NCBI GenBank assembly: GCA_002943765.1
Contig: PQWQ01000010.1
Coordinates: 1,490,501-1,554,500, forward strand
Reading direction: 5' to 3'
Source: Psoroptes ovis
Taxonomy: Eukaryota > Arthropoda > Arachnida > Sarcoptiformes > Psoroptidae
DNA length: 64,000 bases
Under the pieces are notes generated by a model. That model was not told where the DNA came from, did no database searches, and saw only the letters and a program-made list of their open reading frames with translations. Numbering within the stretch: position 1 is the first letter of the stretch; each line of letters starts with the position of its first letter. Shown here one piece after another: positions 12,574-24,172 of this stretch. The position numbers and the translations under genes were made by a program.

Positions 12574-15500
12574 ATATTTCAAAGTCATTTCATACTATTA
12601 TCATTTCATACTTATTATTATTATTCGATATAATATGAATGTATTATGTCGAATAAAGTATTAAATAAAATGATGAACAATTCGGCCTAATATTTTCAAT
12701 AATTTTTCATATATTTGATCGAATATTTTCGTTTATATTGAAACTGTTTGCGTCGTATATTTTTCTATATGCGTCGTATATGTCTATGGAATGTATAGAA
12801 TCAATGATATACCAAAAAAAAAAAAAACAAAGATATACTAATAGACCATAGATATCCCATAGATGTTCCATGATATTCTATACATATATAAGCATGGTGG
12901 TAACCCATACACAAATAAAACTGTCAATTTAATGATTTTTTCTTTTAAATTTTGTCTTTCGTTTTGTTTCTCTTCAGTGTATTCAGCGTGAAATTAAGTT
13001 GAGATTCACTGTACAAATGAATACAGACGAATATCATGGCAAACATTCGAAATTCTATGGCCATTGATATTCTCGTCTTTTTCGGAAGAATAAATTCTGT
13101 CGTTTATTCATCATTTTCAGTCTTTGTCCGTGAAAATAGTCGAAAAAAGACAAATTTTTTCGGAAATGAAAATGTTTGGAAAAATTATTTTGTTGAAATT
13201 CATCGAAAAAAATTTCGAAAACAAATGGAGCTTTACTTATTCTGTCTCCTTTGTTTGATGATGAAATGATGATCAAATTTCATGAAAATAAATGAAAATG
13301 AAAAATAAATTAAAAAGTATTTTTATGATAATTTTCTTTGTTTGATCAAAAAACGAAAAATTCTGATGAAAGAATTTGAAATTAGATTTTCGTCTTCGAC
13401 GAAGACAAATGAGAAAACAAGGAGATTTTATGATGGTTAATACTTATATTACCAAAGAAGAATAAGATGCGAAAACCCCAGAATATTTGATATTGTGAAT
13501 GGCAAAATGATGATGATGATGATGATGAAAACCAATCAAATTGATTGAAATAATTTGTTTTCGTCTTTATTTTTCTAATACAAATAAATGAAAATAAAAG
13601 AGAAAATATATAATTGCATTTGTCCGTGGACACAGAGAGAAATAATAGAAATCATCATCATCATCGCTGGTCAATGATCGTTGCTGATCACATCAATGCC
13701 ATTATATTATTGCTGCCATCAATGTTCAATTGTTTGGATAAAAATCCATGGGAAAAATGATGATTTGAAATGATTTTTCATTGTGTTTTCTTTTGGGTGG
13801 AAATCGAGGAGAAAATGAATGGTGAAATTCTTTGAATAAAATTTTTGTTTTTTTGGATTTTTTTCGATAGAAATATTTCAAATATTTTCATTTTTCAAAT
13901 ATTTTTCAACGGGCTTTTGTGTCTTTGTGTATGTGTGTGTATGGGTGAATAGGCATTGATTCGATTTAGTTTTCTTAGAAGAATTTTGCTTGCTTACCCC
14001 AAATGACAGTCGACCAAGAATGAAAGCGAAAACAATGAGAAAAATATTCCAAAGACCGGAGAAAAATGATGAATTAAGTTTTAGGATAAATGAAATCTGT
14101 TTCATTTGTGGACGACAAAAAGGGTTTGGGCCTTCACATAGTCAAAGTCATAGTCATTTATGGTATCTTCACTTGGTACTTTTGGATATTTTTTGAGCCA
14201 TTTTCCCATATTCAATGATCACATCAAGATGGTCGATCCATTCATCACTATCTGCTTATGATGATTATTTCATAATTATTCTATGATTGCTTTGACAATT
14301 GCTTTGTGATTTTGCCATTCTGGTTATTTTCATCATGCCAAAAATAGAGGCGAAAATCCTTTAGAAAAAAACCAATGAAGATTTATTAATGGAAGACTTT
14401 GTATTGTCGTTATTGCATAATTGTTTTATGTTCTATTTCATAGAAAAATTGTTTTCAAAATGATAAAAATTAAAAAAAATAAATTTATCAAGATTCATCA
14501 GTTAGATAATCATTTATTTTATTTCATTCAGTTTTTTTTTCAATTTTTTTCACATATTTTAATGCTTATTTAAAACATAAACATTGAAATGAACTACTAC
14601 ATAATTATGAATAGAGTTTCATTTGTATTGAAATTCTCATTCAAATTTTGCATTTTGCAAAATTGAATGAATTCAAATGATTTTAAACTGAAATAAACTA
14701 TGAATGAATGAATCACATGTGATGCATTATGGCGAATGTTTTGAATTTGAATCTGTTTTCATTATGTTTTCCCTTCATTATTTCAAATGTAAAACAACAA
14801 CAAAAATACTGATGATGATCATGATGATGATGATGGTGGTGGTGATGGTGGTGGTGGTCGCTGTTTCCTAACAATAATATTTAAACAACTTTTAAGAAAT
14901 GAAATTAAATTAAGAAATGAAAGAAAAACAAGAGACAAATGAATGATGATTTTGTAAGATGGCAGAGAACATCTTTTGGGTCTATGTGTGCGTGTGTTAG
15001 TGTATGGCTGTGTATAATTCAAATAATTGAAATACAAAAAAAAAAAAACAAAAACAAAATGATAATATGTTCTGGCCGACAATCTGAATGAATGGCTCAA
15101 AATGAATTGAATCAAAATGAATTTACATTGAATAACCAACGCCAGTCATTTACATTCAATGTTTAGCTTTGAAAATGAATTCAAATTCAAAAGAATTCTT
15201 GGTTATTTCTTCTTTGGTTATTTCGCTGGGTTCAATTCTGTTCAGTTTAAATCGTTTATTTTATTTAATTTTATTTTCATTTCTTAGCCATCTTCTTATT
15301 CTCTTATCATAATCATCATCATTGTCTTAGACAATGGACATTGTTGGACTTGAATTGAATTGGTTGTGACTATGGCGTGTTTGGTGGTAGTAGCCATGCT
15401 GTGTTGTTGATGATGATTGTGATGATGATTTTAATTTCATTTTCACCATTAAATGAAATACTGAATTTCGAGAGAAAAACAGTATTCGTTTGTTTTCCCT

Positions 15501-15855
15501 TTCATTATTCTTTCCATTGAATTGAATTTTGCATTTCGCATTTTGAATTTGGATTCTTACATTTTCCATCTTGCATTTTGCATGTTTTTTTTGTGCAGAA
15601 AATCACAAATTCAAATCATTGAATCATTGAAATTGTTATAATTGAAAATAAACAGAGAAAAAATAGTGAAATGAAAATAATGAAAATTATTTCGAGAAAC
15701 GAAAATTAAATGAATGAATGAATGAATGAAAATAATAATAATTTCAATAACCATTAAATAATAATCATAAAATAGTAATCAATTCAAGAATTTTATTCTC
15801 GTTTTGTTTTGGTCATTATTTGATGATTATTATTTTATTTTCTTTGTCTTTGATT
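12574..15855. other. Mostly non-coding region
   Basis: Direct repeats of GCGTCGTATAT at about 12750 and 12771 and an 11-bp inverted repeat ATGTATAGAAT (near 12791 and 12867) mark a small structured patch. A less AT-rich stretch around 12980-13080 and the CFICG island near 14000 are the only exon-like areas. Confidence 0.6.
13990..14196 (+). CDS. Candidate exon with CFICG and His-rich motif; strand uncertain
   Basis: The open frame contains RKIFQRPEKNDELSFRINE, then ICFICGRQKGF, SHSQSHSH and LWYLHLVLLDIF before TGA. A CFICG with following His residues and an aromatic tail resembles, loosely, the zinc-binding C-terminal region of IP3/ryanodine receptors (recalled from the family), but the spacing is shorter. 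The minus strand is also open over 13878-14105. It has a hydrophobic stretch (GLWNIFLIVFAFILGRLSFG) directly before a good donor GTAAGC (complement of 13994-13999). Only one strand can be right, and either may be chance. Confidence 0.2.
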   Translation: MLTPNDSRPRMKAKTMRKIFQRPEKNDELSFRINEICFICGRQKGFGPSHSQSHSHLWYLHLVLLDIF

Positions 15856-15921
15856 ATGGCCATTTCTGTTGAACAAAATGGAGAAAATGGTCCAAGAAAA
15901 TTATCCAAAGAAGAAATTGCT
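15856..15921 (+). CDS. Candidate first coding exon of a small two-exon gene
   Basis: ATG at 15856 in the context TTATGGCC opens MAISVEQNGENGPRKLSKEE, then IA. It stops at a possible donor GTAAAT at 15922, which is in phase 0. If not spliced, the frame ends after 38 codons. The composition (Glu, Asn, Gly, Pro, Lys) is coding-like and unlike the surrounding simple sequence. No family is recognised. It joins in frame to the island at 17581. Confidence 0.3.
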
Positions 15922-17580
15922 GTAAATAAGAATTTCAAAAATGTTTATTTAAATATTCTTTTGTTCAAATAATCTTTGAACCATCAAAAGATATTCAAAA
16001 AAAAACAAAAAACAAAAACTTGCTATTCATCTGATGATTATAATCAAAGTTTGCTATTTGCAACTTGCAAAATGTCAACAATTTTAAGCCGAAAAAAACA
16101 TAATTTCCATCAATTTGAATTTCCATATGCTCATAGGTTTTCTTATCTCTGATCTCTCTTTGTCTCTATCTCCTCGGGCTATGATCATCGGTTAATCCGA
16201 TAAATGAATGAATAAATTATGTAAAAATTAAAATTTTTAATCCTGCAAACTTCGAGTAATGTGAGCTTTTATTCAAATATTTTTCCATGTTTATTCGGTT
16301 TAGGCACATTTTGATTATTGAATTTTTCATTCATGTTACTCCAATTCCTCATACATCACCATTTCACAACAATATGTTTGCGTTTAACAAATGTATTCAA
16401 AGAGTATGAGAAATAATCAAAGAATAAAGTACGATTTTTGAACATGTAAAATATGTTTTAAAAATAAAATTTGAATGAACGAATAAATAAATAAATAAAT
16501 AGATAAGTGAATGAATGAATATGTGAATAAGCGGATAAATAAACAAACAAACAAACACGAGAATATTCAAAGAAATATAATAATATTCCTTCATAATAAA
16601 ATATGCAAGAATTTAACATTTATTCTTTATTTTTTTTTTCGATGAAATTCTTCATAAAAAATGTTGAAAATAGTAGTACAAGAATCGATAACTGTTGAAC
16701 TAGAAATCTTGTAAAAAATAAAAATCTTGACAATTTTTTTTTTTGTTTATTTCTTTTGTTGACAACATTTCTCTCCATTCATTTTTATCGAAGCCTAAAA
16801 GAATATTCAAATAAGAATATTGATTTTTTACTCAAAGAATTTTTCGTTGAAAATTATTATTATTATTTGAGTGCACAAACAATTCAAATATCAAACATTA
16901 TTGATGATTTGAATGTTGATGATCGTAAATGTTATTACAATGTTATTTGACATAATAATCAAACTTGAGAATTCTACGAAATAAGAAAGAAAAAACAATG
17001 AAAACACTCAAATTTTGATGAAGTTAAAGATGATTTGAATTCGACTTTGAACTTTGTAGTTCAAGATAGAGAAGATTGCCATCTTCTTTCGGTCAGAATC
17101 ATCTTCTAGTAAAGCAAATATTATCATCTGCGAGTGTTGAAAGATGAAAACAAAGGACAAAATCATATGATAATATTGATTTTACCGAACCGAATCATTG
17201 TTGTACGTTGCCAACAATGTTATTATGATGATGAACCATTTGAAATAATCATAATCATCATTCAAATCATCATCATCATCATCATAATCATTGAAAAACA
17301 TTATTTATAATTCAATTCAATATGTGATAATATGTAGAATCGTTTGCTTATTTTATCATTATTTTCACTTGTTTATTCACTTATTTATTTATTTTTTTTT
17401 TTTTGCTTATCTCGGCATTCTTCAATGGGCATCATTTGTTCATCATTTTTCAATGACTCTTTTGTTTATTATTTGTTTGTTTGCATGAACAAATGATAGA
17501 AGAAAACAGAAAAAATATGGTGCAATATGATTATTCGGGTTTTGAATATATGAATCGTTATTCAAGAATTTCCATTACAG

Positions 17581-17790
17581 CAGCAAATGGTCGGTGCAAT
17601 TTCGCACAAATCGATGGGAAATACAAGCAAAATGCATGTGAAATACAAGCTAAAAACACATCGAAGACCTTCGCAAAGAATGGAATCACCATTTCTAGAA
17701 TCGATTTCAAATAATAATGATAATAACAATAATAACGAAAAATTTAAATATGATGGAATTTTCTATGAAAATTTCAATGAAATGAAATGA
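17581..17790 (+). CDS. Candidate terminal exon, basic then Asn-rich
   Basis: An acceptor TTTCCATTACAG ends at 17580. The frame then reads QQMVGAISHKSMGNTSKMHV, KYKLKTHRRPSQRMESPFLE, an Asn/Asp run, and a Tyr/Phe/Asn-rich end with TGA at 17788-17790. The basic first half has good codon variety. It enters in phase 0, matching the exit of 15856-15921; together they would give 91 residues. An overlapping frame (from 17481) is also open, so frame choice rests on the acceptor. No known domain is visible. Confidence 0.35.
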   Translation, partial: QQMVGAISHKSMGNTSKMHVKYKLKTHRRPSQRMESPFLESISNNNDNNNNNEKFKYDGIFYENFNEMK

Positions 17791-18096
17791 CTTTCTTCTT
17801 CTTCTCTATCTTTTTGCTATGATTCTAAATGTTTTTGTTTGTTTTTGAATATTTTCTTTCGCAGTGTGTTTCTATGTGTGTATTTACCACTGTGGAAAAA
17901 TATATCATTTGTCAATATTTGTCCTCATTCAGCCGAAATATATTTCTTAAGCATCATATGCATAGAATAGATGCATAGCCTTGGATACAAAGCAAAACTT
18001 TACCATGAAAAGATGTTTGTATAATTCTGTGTGTTTATCTCTGTATCTATGTATGTGTGTGCATGTGTTTATTTGTTGAAAATCATTATTGACAAT

Positions 18097-18121
18097 CATC
18101 ATCATCATCATCATCATCATT
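18097..18121 (+). repeat. (ATC)n microsatellite
   Basis: Eight units, continued by imperfect ATT/ATC triplets to about 18178. Confidence 0.9.
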
Positions 18122-21100
18122 TATTATTATCATTATCATTTCTGATATTATCATCGTCATCATTATTATTATTATTCACATTTTTATTATTTGTAATCAT
18201 TATTCAGATGCACGAATTTCTTTCATTTATTCTTGGATGTGTTCGGTTTATACTTGGTATATGTTTCTTGTATATCATGTAAATTCAGTGTGAAATACAT
18301 TTTGGAATTGAAATTCAAGATTTTCACCAAGAAAAAATGTGATTATATGAAGTTGCTTTGGTTTAGGCGTGTTATTACGTCGAAAATTATCATTTTGGTA
18401 CATTTCTTGGGAGAAATTCTGGAGAAAAATCCAAGAATTTTCAAAAGAAAATGTATTGAAAGTGAAATTTTTGAAATTTTTCATATTTTTCAAATAGATT
18501 CGAACTTGGGAAATCAATTCAAAATAATAACAAATGTAAACTATTGTCATAAAGGTGAAAACAGTCAGAAATATTCCCTTATTTATGCTTTAAAGTCTAT
18601 AATACATGCAATACAATGAATTTACTTTGAATTTTCTTGTCAAAGATACAGAATTTCTTCGACCAAATACTTATTCGAAGATAATTGTCAATTTAAACGT
18701 GCCTTATGGTCATTTTCTTTTTTTTTCTTATCCTGACCAATTTATTGACAGGTAAACAATTTTTTCTTGATTCATATTCTTGAATTTTCAAACAATTCAA
18801 ATACATAATGACCATCAAAGACCAAATAATAAATCATTCCCCGAAGGGGAAACTTGTAACAATATGTCATTGAATTATTAATAATTGAATGGTTCAAACA
18901 ATTTCGTATTTATTTTGTGGTCATATTTTGTTCGTTAATGAATTATGAAATATCAACAAAATATTCAAAGATAATCAATGATCTATTCGAGCACTTTACA
19001 TTGTGTACATTTGTGTACAATCATCAATTTCTCATATTTCCATATGTGGATACACATTGAAATGATGGTCGATGGCAATCATCGTCATCATTGTCATCAA
19101 ACATTGTCAAACAATGTAATAATAATGATGGCAATTTATGAACCACATATGGTTCTGGGTTCAGAATGCGGACCTAGAGAGAAACATAGATAGAAAGCCA
19201 TATCAAAACTAAATTAATCTTTTTGCTCCGAGCAAAATTTTTCATAGTTTTTTGAATGGAAAAAATTTCCCATTTTCCACCAGAAAGAAAAAATGAAAAA
19301 TTCAAATTTTAAACAAATGAATCAAAATGATACCAAAAGCAAACATTAATTTAAAATTATGAAATATTATTATTATTATCATCATTTCTATTATTTGTTT
19401 GATCAAACATACAAATACACACACACAGAGAGAGAGACATACATACATCGTTATTAGTTTTATTATCATTGAACATACATTCATTCAATAACATGATAAT
19501 AATTAATCAAAAAAATGAAAAAAATGAAAAATAAAAAAAAATTCATTTATTATGCATCAAATATGATGTATTTGATATTTGAAATTTAAAATTCAAAATT
19601 GAAAATTTTCAAATATTGAAATTTTTGAAAAAAAAATTCCGAATACAAATAATATGAAAACATTGAACAAATATCTACATTGAAATATCACATGGATTTT
19701 TTTTTTTTTTTGAATAAATATTTGTTATTATTTGTGATAATATTTGCCCGAAAGAAATATTCACATTTTTCTTTGATCAAAATTACAAAAATCAATCAAT
19801 CAAATGATTGTGAATAAATTTAAATTAATTCGAATTTTCAAATTTTACAATAGAATCAAATGGATCCTAATTTTGTTTGAAAATTTTATTTTTTAAAATC
19901 AATTAATCAATCAAGAAATGAATCAATCAAAGAATGGGAAGAACAACAATATGTATTACTGTCTGTTTATTCTCGTGTGTGTGTGTAATGATGATAATTT
20001 TTCAAAATTTTCCCTCGAACATATTTCGGTCTTTTCTTTTTCAAGAAGAAGAATTTTCAAAGGAAATTTGTCGACAAATTTGAAAGCATCGAAAGAGCTG
20101 AAGCTGTCAGAAATAAAAGATTGCCGCATCTTTTTTTTTTTTTTTTTTGGTTCGTTTTGAGAAATGAAAATTTCAGTCATTGAATTCGACTGAATTCCAT
20201 CACAAAATGATTGATTTGTTTAGTGTCGTTTTGTGTATAGTCACACATTTATTTATTTGATTTTTTTATTTCATTCATTCATTTGTCTGTTAGCTTGTTC
20301 GTTTCATTGTAGCATATTCCTACTTCCAAGATGTTAGGGATTTTTTCTCACATTTTTCAATACGGATTTCAGACATTTTTCAAATTTAAATTTTTATTTC
20401 TGAGAATGGAAAGCTTAGTACATGATATACGTAGCTATGCATGCTTTATACTAAATCAAATTTGTCAAAATGGAACGAAAAAGGGAAAAAAAATTCAAAC
20501 AGATTTTCATCATCCATCATTGAAAATTGAAAATAATATCGTGATTTAACACTTATACATTTAGTCGTTCAAAATATTGTATTGAATTTTGAAATGTCTT
20601 TAAATATCCATTCTATATTATCATTGAAAATGATGTAGCAGCAATAAAACTTTTTTTTCTGACATGAACAGTGTTTCTCAACCATAACAAAATGTAAAAT
20701 GATAATCATGATAAAATTACTCAGCATTTTAGCTATGTTGAACGGAGCATACAGGCATTGTAATATTTTCACAGATTTTCCATCAAAGAAGCTGTAAATG
20801 AATTTTGTTATTCAGAGGTTTGTGGAATTTAAAGGTGAAATAAATTTGTTCAAACATGTAATCGAAAAATTATTCATTGAAATAAATGCATTGCGTGTTA
20901 TTTTAAATCGATTTTCATTTCTATTTTATTTTGTTTCGAATATTTTTTTTTCATACATTTCTCCATTAGTTTTTCCGTCTATTTAGATCAGAAAAATAGT
21001 GATTATTCACATATTCATTGGAATAATGAAAAAATAATTTCCAACATTCATTCAATTCCATCTTGGCCCAATGAAAACCAATTCATCCATTTGAATTTGT

Positions 21101-22720
21101 GTGAAAATTGTAAAATTACTATTTGTTTCAAAAACATTTCCATGAGAAAAGATCTGAAAATTCTGCCCCTAAATTTTCATGTTAAAAATTATTAGCTCTT
21201 CGTCACCATTATCGAATTGTGATTGATTGAAATCATCAAATCAAATTATTGATAAATGAATTCATGGAATCATAAAATTGCTTGCAAACTTGATACTTGA
21301 TTTCTCAATGATTTTGAATGTATTTCACAATCAATCAATGATGACAATTGATTTTTGGAAAAAAAATTTTTTTCAAATTTCATTTTCATTTTTGAATAGT
21401 TTCGGTCAAACAAAACAAAAGAAATCGTTGAGAGAAACATGGAAACAATTCATTGTTGAATTTCAATTTTGAATCATTGCTTTGAAATTATCATTATTCT
21501 GAAATTGAATCAAATCATTATATGTATTGTAAAATGAATGAATAGTATGGAGAGAGCGAAGAAGAAAATATTTAAATTTGTTTTTCTTGTTTGTTTTCTT
21601 AGGTGAATGATTCCTTTTGAAATTTTTGAATTTTCAAAAATTTAAAATTCAAATATTTTAAATATTTCAAAGAAGAAAACCAGCATTTTTTTCTTGAATT
21701 GAATTCGGTGCATTCAAGAAAATGTTTATTTGTAAGAACAGAATAATTTCATCTGGAAAAAAATTATTCAAGAATTTATAGGAATTCAAGCATGTATTTC
21801 ATGGAAATTTAAAAGTAAAGTTTCAAAAATGAAAATAAATTTCAATTTCAATTTGAATCAATCAATCGATCAAGGACATCATTATCAAAGGTATCAAAGT
21901 ATTAACTCAAAGGTATATTCTGAGTTTGTTTGTCCATGAATTTTTGTTGAAACCTTTTAAATTTCTTCTTGTTTTTCCAATTTTTACATGTGAATTCAAA
22001 TGTAAATTTTTGAATATTGAATTTTGTTGAAGAATTTTTTGTTAAAATTCCAATCTATACATTGAAAAGTTCATTGACAAGTTTTCATTTTTGTAGCATT
22101 AGTAAATAAGGCTGTCATGTATCGATGTATGTTAATCACACCTTGTTTGTGGGCCACCAAAAATAATCAGATTATTCATGGATTAATGGACCATGAAACA
22201 AGAAAAAAAATTTTTTTTTGAAACTAATTTTCATTTGCTTCATTAGTTTGTGCAGACTCTTCACCACAATGAGTCTGAAATATAATGAATTGATGATTAT
22301 TCAGAGAAATTATTTACAAAATTATGGTGTTACAAAATTTCAGATCAAATACATTGTGTTTGTTTGTATCTTGGTGTTTGTAAACATTGAAAATAAACAA
22401 GGTGTAAATTTGATGCGGTTGATGCATATTCTTGGGTTCTGCTGGTGCTTTGCTGTGTGTCTTAATACGATAAATACACCAGAATATTCCTTTTAAAAAT
22501 TTTCGTGAATGATTTTTGAAAAAATTCAAACAAAATTCAAAAGGGTTACTCACCGTTTCCATGGCCCACAACGGTCAGTTGAAACATTTAAGGCCAAAAT
22601 TTTCAATTAAAATTCAATAAATCAACCGTTCAAATGTACTACAAGTCGGTGGTATACGGTGTTTTGAGAGGAAATTTGTTTCTCATCATTATTGAATGTT
22701 CATTTATTTCATTTAAAATT

Positions 22721-22966
22721 TCATTTCCAATGATTTTGATCGAGAATCGAGCACATTTTGAGCAAATGAATTGAAATGAATGAATGAATGTCATATCTAG
22801 GTCGATCCCTCAATCTAGGCTGAATGAAGCTCCACAAAGAGCAAATGTATCGAACCATCGAACATTGTTCGTGATAACTGTTTGTGAGATCAAATGAAAC
22901 GAAACGACAAAAATACCGATGAATTTTTGGTGATTTAAAAATGGAAAAGTCAACGATTCTTTTCAT
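22721..22966 (-). CDS. Candidate minus-strand ORF, 81 codons
   Basis: Starts with ATG and ends with TGA. The product begins MKRIVDFSIFKSPKIHRYFC and includes SLWSFIQPRLRDRPRYDIHS. The middle part is less AT-rich than the neighbours. About 150 bases further along the same strand another island (22314-22571) contains RIKTHSKAPAEPKNMHQPHQ and, at its start, ATGGAAACG followed by a consensus donor GTGAGTAA (complement of 22546-22553). The two may belong to one small gene, but no family or clean splice pairing is evident. Confidence 0.18.
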   Translation of the reverse strand: MKRIVDFSIFKSPKIHRYFCRFVSFDLTNSYHEQCSMVRYICSLWSFIQPRLRDRPRYDIHSFISIHLLKMCSILDQNHWK

Positions 22967-23673
22967 TTTTCACCATTCATTTTCAGTGTAAATTTTCATT
23001 TATTTCTTCTAATTTTTTTTTCTCGTCGATTTTCTATTTCATTCATTTCGATAATCGAAAATGATTATTATTGATTGACTGAATGAATAGGAGAAATTCA
23101 ATCGAAGAAAAATTCGAGAAATGAAATCGAGATGAAAATCGAAATAGAAATCCAAAATTCTCGGAAAATATTCGAGAAGAAATAGAACCGAAGCGAAAAA
23201 ATGGTGCCAAAAACATTGAATCATTGAAATGAAATACAATCAATGAATGAACGAATGAATGAATGAAATCAAATAATGAGAGTGAAAAATCAAGTGATGA
23301 AATGAAATGAATACAAGCAAGCACATCAACACAAATACAAATACAATTAACACACACAATCTTTGATTCTTTGATTTTCTTTACTCATTTTTAGCTTCGA
23401 AAAGATTTGAAAGATTTTCGACATTTCTTTCAAGTGTGCAAACACAAAGAGAATAGAAAGAATTCTACAAATTCTCCAAAGAGAATTGACCAAAATTCTT
23501 TATTTTTTTTCTTAGAAAAAATAAATGAAAATCTCCATTGAAATGAAAATTTTTTCCATTGTTTTCTTTCAATCTTTGTTCATTGTTCTTTCTTTCAAAA
23601 GATTTTCATTTTTGCAGTTTTGATTTTTTTAGTTTTTCTTGGTGATTTGCTTTGTTTTCGTACATTTTTCGCT

Positions 23674-23781
23674 GCTGCTGCTGCTGTTGTTGTTGAATGG
23701 TTGAAGTGCCAATGAATGAATGTTCACATTCATTCATTGGCAAAATCATCAATTTATCTCTAAAACAACAGCAGCAGCAGC
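23674..23781. repeat. Nested inverted repeats with CTG/CAG arms
   Basis: The outer arms are GCTGCTGCTGCTGTTGTT (23674-23691) and AACAACAGCAGCAGCAGC (23764-23781), an 18-bp perfect match. The inner arms are a perfect 16-bp pair, TGCCAATGAATGAATG (23707-23722) and CATTCATTCATTGGCA (23727-23742), with loop TTCA. Two unrelated simple repeats are each mirrored about the same centre, which suggests an inverted duplication. Confidence 0.8.
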
Positions 23782-24135
23782 AAATAATGAGAATTATTCG
23801 AAGAAAAATCTTGAATCACTAGTATTGCATTGAATAATGTCAACAATTATTATTTTTTCGTTGATTCTTCATCAATTTCAATGAAAACACTACAACAGCA
23901 GAGAGAGAGTGAAAAATAATGAAAAAGGCACAAAAAACAATGGTCGCAAGAAAAATAAAAGAGAAAATTGATCAATTTCAATGATTTTTTTTGTTGCATT
24001 GTTATTGTTGTGTATTGTGTGAATGGAGAGTTGCTCATTGAACAATTATTATTGTTTAATGATAATAATGAATGAAAGTCTTGAAGAAAAGAATAAATTT
24101 TAAGCATTTTGAATCGAAGAAATTAAATGAAAAAT

Positions 24136-24172
24136 AATAATAATAATAATTATAATTATAATAATGTAATAA
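24136..24172 (+). repeat. (AAT)n and imperfect AT-rich repeat
   Basis: AATAATAAT units pass into ATTATAATTATAAT. Confidence 0.85.

Noticed and set aside
18347..18619. Plus-strand ATG frame of 90 codons
   Set aside because: Very AT-rich Ile/Lys/Phe composition expected by chance, with an overlapping minus frame of the same length and no splice or family evidence.
18837..18851. TTCCCCGAAGGGGAA hairpin resembling a bacterial terminator
   Set aside because: This is a eukaryotic locus; a 6-bp stem without a following T-run or adjacent gene has no terminator meaning here.
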